Below are positions 12,234 to 16,486 of a stretch of DNA of 16,486 bases, piece after piece. Positions within the stretch are counted from its first letter, which is position 1. Every line of letters begins with the position of its first letter. The notes below the pieces were generated by a model. That model did not search any database. It was not told where the DNA came from and saw only the letters and a list, made by a program, of their open reading frames with translations. Position numbers and translations under genes: made by a program. The DNA is from Nanobdellota archaeon (GTDB lineage: Archaea; Nanobdellota; Nanobdellia; SCGC-AAA011-G17; GW2011-AR20), in contig JAHJQH010000036.1 of the NCBI GenBank assembly GCA_018819375.1, forward strand, positions 1 through 16,486. The letters run 5' to 3'.

Positions 12234-12688
12234 AGTTAACGCAAAGTCCTGAAAGACAGCAAACTCCTGAAAGACAGCAAGAAATTCAGGAAAAATATGC
12301 TCATCTTAAGATGATTGTAAATCAGGCAGCACAACTTCAAGAACAGCAAAGGTTCATAGACACAAGGGTTTTTGAGTTAGAAGACCTCAATAACAATCTC
12401 GATTCCTTAAAAAAATGGGAAAAAGGAAAGGAAATTCTCGCACCACTAGGAGCAAACACTTTCATAAGAGCAGAGTTAAAAGACAACAAGGGTGTGATAG
12501 TGGATATGGGGGCAAAAGTAATGCTGGACAAGGACATAGAAGGTGCAAAACAATTCAACAATTCACAATTCACAGAATTAAGAGATGCTTCAATAGCCAT
12601 AAGAGGTGAAATTCTGAAATTAAGCTCACAACAAGAAAAAATAAGTGAGGAATTGAGGAGACTCGTAGCAAAAAGAGAAACACATTAA
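12230..12688 (+). CDS. pfdA: Prefoldin subunit alpha (GimC alpha)
   Basis: Prefoldin holds unfolded proteins in coiled-coil tentacles and passes them to the thermosome. The 152 residues have the expected layout: an N-terminal coiled coil (about residues 15-65), a beta-hairpin region with PLGANTFIRAELKDNKGVIVDMGAKVMLDKDIEGA, and a C-terminal coiled coil. The first residues contain a duplicated 18-base unit (SPERQQTPERQQ). The ATGA overlap with eL14 places chaperone production under the same control as ribosomal proteins. In many archaea pfdA is instead near ftsY and eL20/L18a-type genes, so the position is slightly unusual. Confidence 0.88.
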   Translation: MKLTQSPERQQTPERQQEIQEKYAHLKMIVNQAAQLQEQQRFIDTRVFELEDLNNNLDSLKKWEKGKEILAPLGANTFIRAELKDNKGVIVDMGAKVMLDKDIEGAKQFNNSQFTELRDASIAIRGEILKLSSQQEKISEELRRLVAKRETH

Positions 12689-12694
12689 AACTTT

Positions 12695-13186
12695 CTACTT
12701 CTCAACTGTTTTCAACAGCCCGAGATATGCTTTTACTTCATAATAAAGGTCATATGTATTTTCCCTTAGTTCTTTTGAATATTTATTAAACCTGTTCTTC
12801 ATTCCATACTTGTCAAAAATCCCTCTGAAAAACTTGAACACAGGAGAATTTTCCCACTTCTCTTCATAATCCTGTTCCATGCAAGACTCAAACTTGATGC
12901 TTATCACACCCTTGACAGCATTCTTCTTTTTCAAACGAACATTTTCAACCTTGCCCTTAATTCCGACTTTAATAATAAACCTCGTGTAATCATCAACATC
13001 CTTCTCACCTTCCCATTTTATGGAAATGCTGCTCTTCTCAGCAACCTCATCCACATACTCTTTTTCCACGACAGAATAATCCCTTTTTTCAAGCCAGTTC
13101 CTCATAAGCTTGTATAAATCAGAAATATCAACAATACCTTCTTTCTCAACAACAATACCCGGAATCACATAATCAATCTCTGACAT
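12695..13186 (-). CDS. Hypothetical protein, charged alpha/beta, possibly conserved in DPANN
   Basis: No known function. The frame is open from ATG 13192 (MLMSEIDYV), but I prefer ATG 13186 (163 residues) because it is the right distance from the TATA-like element for a leaderless message. The protein is hydrophilic, with SDLYKLMRNWLEKRDYSVVEKEY, KWEGEKDVDDYTRFIIKVGIKGK, KKKNAVKGVISIKFES, YEEKWENSPVFKFFRGIFDKYG and a Tyr-rich C-terminal helix. No transmembrane segment, signal peptide or metal site is visible. It resembles, from memory, unnamed proteins in DPANN genomes. It converges on pfdA with only six bases between the two genes. Confidence 0.8.
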   Translation of the reverse strand: MSEIDYVIPGIVVEKEGIVDISDLYKLMRNWLEKRDYSVVEKEYVDEVAEKSSISIKWEGEKDVDDYTRFIIKVGIKGKVENVRLKKKNAVKGVISIKFESCMEQDYEEKWENSPVFKFFRGIFDKYGMKNRFNKYSKELRENTYDLYYEVKAYLGLLKTVEK

Positions 13187-13207
13187 AAGCATACCAAAGA
13201 AGCAGTG

Positions 13208-13218
13208 ATTAATAAAGG
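13208..13218 (-). promoter_or_regulatory. TATA-like element of the minus-strand hypothetical gene
   Basis: On the minus strand it reads CCTTTATTAAT after AAAA, centred about 27 bases before ATG 13186 and about 21 before ATG 13192. This spacing is typical of leaderless archaeal transcripts and favours the later ATG. Confidence 0.5.
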
Positions 13219-13266
13219 TTTTGATACTGGCTGCGAAGTTGCCCTATTCTTTCCCTTTCACTTATT

Positions 13267-13686
13267 TTATCTTTTCTTATGAGGCAATTCATCACTCACA
13301 GGAACTAATCTCGCGATAGGGGGAGCGTATTCATCTTGAGATGACAGGTAATATCCCGCTTTTCTCAAACTACCATCTCGCTCATAAATCGTGAGAGGGA
13401 TATCATCCTTCCCGCACTCCAATCCCAACAACCTACTTTGGTCAGGTTCTTTTTTACAAACCATTATAATAATGTCAATAGGAGTTAATAATTTAAGAAA
13501 TTCTTCTAAGGACCTTATTTTTCTTTTTGGGGATATAATCTTTGAAATATTCTCAATTTCAGAAGAGCCATTCTTCTTCACTAAAAACTTATAAAATCCA
13601 TTAACAGTATGATATTTTAAATTAAAGGGGCAAATTTTTTTAATAACATCTTCACATGCTTTTGGATCTTCTGATGCTAATCTCAC
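13267..13686 (-). CDS. Hypothetical protein coupled to the CBS-domain gene
   Basis: 139 residues, not recognised. The start codon is GTG at 13686, overlapping the CBS gene stop (GTGA), so translation is probably coupled. Visible features are a Cys-containing amphipathic start (ACEDVIKKICPFNLKYH), a basic segment (KIISPKRKIRSLEEFLKLL), a hydrophobic strand (PIDIIIMVCKKE) and a Tyr/Pro-rich end. There are no membrane segments and no clear metal-binding pairs. It could be a partner or substrate of the CBS-zinc-ribbon protein. It is separated from the next minus-strand gene by 80 bases. Confidence 0.7.
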   Translation of the reverse strand: MRLASEDPKACEDVIKKICPFNLKYHTVNGFYKFLVKKNGSSEIENISKIISPKRKIRSLEEFLKLLTPIDIIIMVCKKEPDQSRLLGLECGKDDIPLTIYERDGSLRKAGYYLSSQDEYAPPIARLVPVSDELPHKKR

Positions 13687-14204
13687 TTACACCCTCCGCA
13701 CAACCACCGATTTCCAACCCTGAACAACATACCTTTTGTTCCGCACACATCACACTCCCCGCCTTCCCTTATCTTGTTTTCTTCTTCTCTTATGACTATT
13801 GAATCTGCAATAATATCAAATAATGCAGGCTGTATTTTAAGAATGTCATTCATCGTCAGCAGCCCAATTAGTTTCCCCCCAGAAACAACAGGCACCCTCC
13901 TTATGTTCTCATGGTTCATAAGCACAAGGGCATCATAAATATCTTCTCCAGGAGAGATGGTGACCAGCTTTTTTGTCATAACCTCTATTGCTTTTGTTTT
14001 ATCCGGACTCTTGTTTTTGGCAACAATTCTTTTCACAACATCTTTTTCAGTGATTATTCCAAGAAGATTATGTTTCTCCCCAACTACCACCCCACCAACA
14101 CCTCTTCTCAGCATCTTCCTGGCGCAAGTCACTACATCCTCTTCAGGTCCCACAATAATAGGATTCCTCGTCATGGCATCCCCGACTTTAATGCCTGTTT
14201 TCAT
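13683..14204 (-). CDS. CBS-domain pair protein with a C-terminal zinc ribbon
   Basis: 173 residues. Two CBS motifs, about residues 8-60 (VGDAMTRNPIIVGPEEDVVTCARKM... GIITEKDVVKRIV) and 74-125 (VMTKKLVTISPGEDIYDAL... GLLTMNDILK), form a Bateman module that usually binds adenine nucleotides. The C-terminus has CDVCG and CGGC, a probable zinc ribbon. The architecture is common in archaea and is thought to sense energy or nucleotide state; the target is unknown. The ATG at 14204 lies about 28 bases from a TTTATTAA element, consistent with a leaderless message. Divergent from the HIT gene. Confidence 0.9.
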   Translation of the reverse strand: MKTGIKVGDAMTRNPIIVGPEEDVVTCARKMLRRGVGGVVVGEKHNLLGIITEKDVVKRIVAKNKSPDKTKAIEVMTKKLVTISPGEDIYDALVLMNHENIRRVPVVSGGKLIGLLTMNDILKIQPALFDIIADSIVIREEENKIREGGECDVCGTKGMLFRVGNRWLCGGCK

Positions 14205-14225
14205 GTTATATCTAAAGAGGTTTTC

Positions 14226-14238
14226 TGTTAATAAACAA
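14226..14238 (-). promoter_or_regulatory. TATA-like element of the CBS gene
   Basis: On the minus strand it reads TTGTTTATTAACA, centred about 28 bases before ATG 14204, predicting a leaderless transcript. It lies in the 103-base divergent region shared with the HIT gene. Confidence 0.5.
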
Positions 14239-14272
14239 TGCTGTATCTAAAAATGGATAACAGAATATCGCA

Positions 14273-14283
14273 AACTTTAAAAG
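14273..14283 (+). promoter_or_regulatory. TATA-like element of the HIT gene
   Basis: AACTTTAAAAG is centred about 29 bases before ATG 14308, predicting a leaderless transcript. GTGAAATCAC, just downstream (14283-14292), is an imperfect inverted repeat (GTGA/TCAC) and could be an operator. Confidence 0.45.
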
Positions 14284-14307
14284 TGAAATCACTTCCTAAT
14301 TTAACTG

Positions 14308-14739
14308 ATGGTTACCAACCAAGAGTGTATATTCTGCAAAATAATAAGGGGGGATTTTCCTGCAACAAAGCTCTACGAAGATGATAAGGTTCTCGTTATG
14401 CTCGACATCAGGCCAGCATCCTCAAGAGGGGGTCATACTCTTGTCATCCCAAAACCACATTACGAACTCGTAACTGATCTTCCAGACGACCTTATGAAAC
14501 ACACATCAGTTATATTAAAAAAAGTCGGCAGGGCACTTCTCAAATTCGGACAAGGTTTCAACATTCTACAGAATAACAAAAAAGTGGCAGGCCAATATAT
14601 ACCTCACGTCCATTTTCATCTAGTCCCAAGATTCAAGGACGACGGAATCACTATAGAGAAATGGACGGCAAGGGAATATCCTCAAGGAAAAATAGAAAAA
14701 ATAGCAGAACAACTAAGAAAGTTGATGGATGAATCCTGA
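14308..14739 (+). CDS. HIT-family nucleotide hydrolase
   Basis: HIT proteins hydrolyse nucleoside phosphoramidates or dinucleoside polyphosphates through a histidine triad. The motif HVHFHLVPR (about residues 99-107) provides the triad. An N-terminal CIFC, with GGHTLVIPKPHYE in the middle, is typical of the Hint/HinT-like branch with a zinc site. The 143-residue length is normal. It stands alone on the + strand between minus-strand genes and diverges from the CBS gene, with which it may share nucleotide-related regulation (inference). It is followed by the 36-base repeats. Confidence 0.93.
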   Translation: MVTNQECIFCKIIRGDFPATKLYEDDKVLVMLDIRPASSRGGHTLVIPKPHYELVTDLPDDLMKHTSVILKKVGRALLKFGQGFNILQNNKKVAGQYIPHVHFHLVPRFKDDGITIEKWTAREYPQGKIEKIAEQLRKLMDES

Positions 14740-14758
14740 AACACCATAACCAACAACC

Positions 14759-14901
14759 TTTATCTCCTGGTTTAAACCTCAAACAAACTCAAACTTTATC
14801 TCCTGGTTTAAACCTCAAACAAACTCAAACTTTATCTCCTGGTTTAAACCTCAAACAAACTCAAACTTTATCTCCTGGTTTAAACCTCAAACAAACTCAA
14901 A
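14759..14901. repeat. Four tandem copies of a 36-base repeat
   Basis: Units begin at 14759, 14795, 14831 and 14867. The first three are identical: TTTATCTCCTGG, then GTTTAAAC within CCTGGTTTAAACCTC, then AAACAAACTCAAAC. The fourth matches to about 14900. Each contains the palindrome GGTTTAAACC. The last unit on the + strand overlaps the final codons and stop (14880-14882) of the minus-strand ATPase gene, so the array looks like serial duplication of that gene's 3' end. No spacers are present. Confidence 0.95.
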
Positions 14902-16208
14902 AATACCGACAACGGCACTTTCAGCGGTTTTCTTGAATACTCTTTTTTTGTGATAGTCACAAATTTCCTTAACTGGTTAAGTCCTTTAGACTCTGTTTTT
15001 TCAGACCACTTCACTTCAAAACCATAAACCCCTTTTTTATCAAGAATTATTGCATCTATCTCGTGGCCATTTCTCCAGAAAAAAACTTTTTCAAGGAACA
15101 TTCTGCTGAGATGCTCAACAACCAGGGATTCCGCAATAGCAGACTGCTCGTTTTTTGGTTTGGTCAAGCACCATTCTTCAAATATTTCCAGCAATAGGGG
15201 ATCTCTGAAATGTATCTTCTTATTTCTTCCGAACCTTATCCTTCTTCCACTGACATCAATATTATACAAAACATTAACAGCAAACATAGACTTTAATAAT
15301 TCAACATAAGAAGCAACAGTCTTTGGAGATTTTATTTCTATCTTCTTGGAAACCCCTTCCCAACTCAAATCACTCTGAAGAGATTCTACAAGAATTTTTA
15401 TTATCTGTTTTGCTATGGTATCACTTCTTTCAGATTTTAATATTGCATTTTTAATCCAGCTTAGGTAAGTCCTCTTTGCTTCCTCTTTATCCTTATGCAG
15501 GTTTACCACACTTAATGGAAATCCGCCGTATCTCATATAATCTTTTAAGTGCCTGTCTAATCTTTCCATAAACACCATGGCCTTGCTGACCATCTTATCC
15601 AAATCCTCAATCTTGAGAAGACAGGGAATTTTTTGCATTATTTCTTCATCAACAACCCTTAGGAAACTCCTGAACGAGAGCGGGTATATCATAAAGTCTT
15701 TTCCACCCCCCCTTCTCCCAGGAAATAGTTCAACTTCCTTTTTGATGGCAATACTAGAAGAACCAGTTAAGATAACAACATCATCCTTTAATTTTCCTCG
15801 GTCTATAAGTGATTTTATGGCCCTGTACCATTCTTTCGGGTTTGTAATCTCGTCCAGGAGGATGACAGCACTTTTTATGGAGTTCTCTTTCTTGAACTCC
15901 AAGTACATATTAAGAATCATCAGTAACTCCTTATAATCTCCGACATTTTCACAATTAAAATAAAATATGGACTTTGGTTCTCTTGTCTCAAGCAATTTTC
16001 TTATCAACAATTTAATTAAGGTTGTTTTGCCTACCTGCCTTGGTCCAAAAAGTATGTGCAGGCAAAAAGGGTTTAGGTTTATTTCTGTTATAATCTCTGG
16101 GACCCACTTGTATTTTTTTTCCTTCCATTTGTATATGTCATAATCTTCTTCTATTAATCCTTTATTCCCCCACCAGGGGTTTTGTTCAAATAATTCTATC
16201 TCTTCCAT
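14880..16208 (-). CDS. AAA-type ATPase with C-terminal DUF4143 domain
   Basis: The protein has a Walker A motif (GPRQVGKTT), a Walker B-like strand (AVILLDEITN), sensor-like ILTGSSS, GRRGGGKDFMIYPLSFRSF, YMRYGGFPLSV, and a C-terminal nuclease-like DUF4143 region (HLSRMFLEKVFFWRNGHEIDAIILDKKGVYGFEVKWSEK). The E-D-EVK-like residues recall a restriction-endonuclease fold. I chose ATG 16208 (442 residues, MEEIELFEQNPWWGNKGLIEEDYDIY). The open frame continues to 16313, but those 35 residues come from G/T-rich noncoding sequence and lie upstream of the TATA box. Such ATPases are widespread, often horizontally moved and of unknown cellular role. Its promoter is flanked by inverted repeats, suggesting tight control. 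Its 3' end is the source of the 36-base repeats. Confidence 0.9.
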   Translation of the reverse strand: MEEIELFEQNPWWGNKGLIEEDYDIYKWKEKKYKWVPEIITEINLNPFCLHILFGPRQVGKTTLIKLLIRKLLETREPKSIFYFNCENVGDYKELLMILNMYLEFKKENSIKSAVILLDEITNPKEWYRAIKSLIDRGKLKDDVVILTGSSSIAIKKEVELFPGRRGGGKDFMIYPLSFRSFLRVVDEEIMQKIPCLLKIEDLDKMVSKAMVFMERLDRHLKDYMRYGGFPLSVVNLHKDKEEAKRTYLSWIKNAILKSERSDTIAKQIIKILVESLQSDLSWEGVSKKIEIKSPKTVASYVELLKSMFAVNVLYNIDVSGRRIRFGRNKKIHFRDPLLLEIFEEWCLTKPKNEQSAIAESLVVEHLSRMFLEKVFFWRNGHEIDAIILDKKGVYGFEVKWSEKTESKGLNQLRKFVTITKKEYSRKPLKVPLSVFLSLFEV

Positions 16209-16231
16209 ATCGGTATTACAAATCCCGATAT
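16207..16231. promoter_or_regulatory. Inverted repeat over the ATPase start codon
   Basis: ATATCGG (16207-16213) and CCGATAT (16225-16231) are perfect complements around 11 bases. The repeat covers the ATG region, the predicted transcription start and the edge of the TATA box, an ideal operator position. Confidence 0.5.
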
Positions 16232-16242
16232 TTATATACTTT
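16229..16242 (-). promoter_or_regulatory. TATA box of the ATPase gene
   Basis: On the minus strand it reads AAAGTATATAAATA (TATATAAATA at 16238-16229), centred about 25 bases before ATG 16208. It fits a strong leaderless promoter with an A-rich BRE-like flank. Confidence 0.7.
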
Positions 16243-16243
16243 T

Positions 16244-16260
16244 CGGTATTCCAGATACCG
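16244..16260. promoter_or_regulatory. Second inverted repeat upstream of the TATA box
   Basis: CGGTAT (16244-16249) and ATACCG (16255-16260) are perfect complements around five bases. TCGGTATT occurs at 16210-16217 and again at 16243-16250, 33 bases apart, so the two sites share a half-site on about the same face of the helix. Confidence 0.5.
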
Positions 16261-16261
16261 A

Positions 16262-16486
16262 TAACCAACCACACAACCACCAACACACAAACACGCCCTC
16301 TCAACCGCAACACACATTACAACAACGCAAATCACAACCACCAACACACAAACACCACGACAACACAAATCAACAACATCCCAAACGCAATCCTACACTT
16401 CAAAAAAAGATTGCTTCACTAACAACCAAAAACCCCTATCAACCACACAACCACAACACACAAACAACCCCAACCTGTCAAACACA
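16262..16486. other. A/C-rich region almost lacking G on the + strand
   Basis: These 225 bases hold only a few G residues. The 22-base ACAACCACCAACACACAAACAC occurs exactly at 16273-16294 and 16334-16355, and a looser copy lies near 16443-16470. A + strand open frame without ATG runs through the first part only because T and G are scarce. I see no gene, RNA or promoter in it. Confidence 0.7.

Noticed and set aside
14759..14901. CRISPR array, because the unit is 36 bases long
   Set aside because: The units are directly contiguous with no spacers, and no cas genes are present.
16209..16313. 35-residue hydrophobic N-terminal extension of the ATPase that looks like a membrane anchor
   Set aside because: It is translated from G/T-rich noncoding sequence, includes the TATA box and both operators, and the natural start MEEIELFEQNPWW is at 16208.
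16262..16433. Thr/Asn-rich + strand open frame
   Set aside because: It has no ATG and no ribosome binding site, and it stays open only because T and G are rare there.

Overview
The window reads as a piece of an AT-rich archaeal chromosome, probably from a DPANN lineage (Woesearchaeota- or Pacearchaeota-like). It carries archaeal/eukaryal-type ribosomal proteins (S4e, eL32, eL19, eL34, eL14), a Sec61-type SecY, an EMC3/DUF106 insertase, prefoldin alpha, TATA-box promoters placed for leaderless transcripts, and many ATGA stop/start overlaps. The DPANN placement is an inference from gene content, from the absence of adk, cmk and truB at their usual positions, and from the style of the hypothetical proteins.

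Positions 5-9242 are the archaeal spc-type operon, all on the + strand: uS17, uL14, uL24, S4e, uL5, uS14, uS8, uL6, eL32, eL19, uL18, uS5, uL30, uL15, SecY. It is tightly packed except for about 390 bases between uL24 and S4e. That gap is filled by a comparatively GC-rich family of hairpin-forming repeats. The same repeat lies in frame inside two genes: it forms most of the N-terminal extension of uS17 and the last residues of uL24.

Positions 9243-10984 are an accessory island where archaea often have adk. It holds a + strand hypothetical protein with a compositionally different Asp/Gly-rich tail, then a minus-strand cassette of two small genes and a short, probably truncated third one, and then a purine-rich 21-base repeat leader.

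Positions 10985-12688 resume the ribosomal cluster with EMC3-like insertase, eL34, eL14 and prefoldin alpha, so ribosome assembly, membrane insertion and folding genes sit together.

Positions 12695-14204 (minus strand) hold a conserved-looking hypothetical gene, and a CBS-zinc-ribbon gene coupled to another hypothetical gene. A HIT-family gene (14308-14739, +) diverges from them. The right end has four copies of a 36-base tandem repeat derived from the 3' end of an AAA ATPase/DUF4143 gene (minus strand), a striking double inverted-repeat promoter for that gene, and a terminal stretch almost free of G on the + strand.

The strongest lead is the repeat family that is tolerated, or used, inside two essential ribosomal protein genes. 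The second is the possible hypervariable tail of the island protein.
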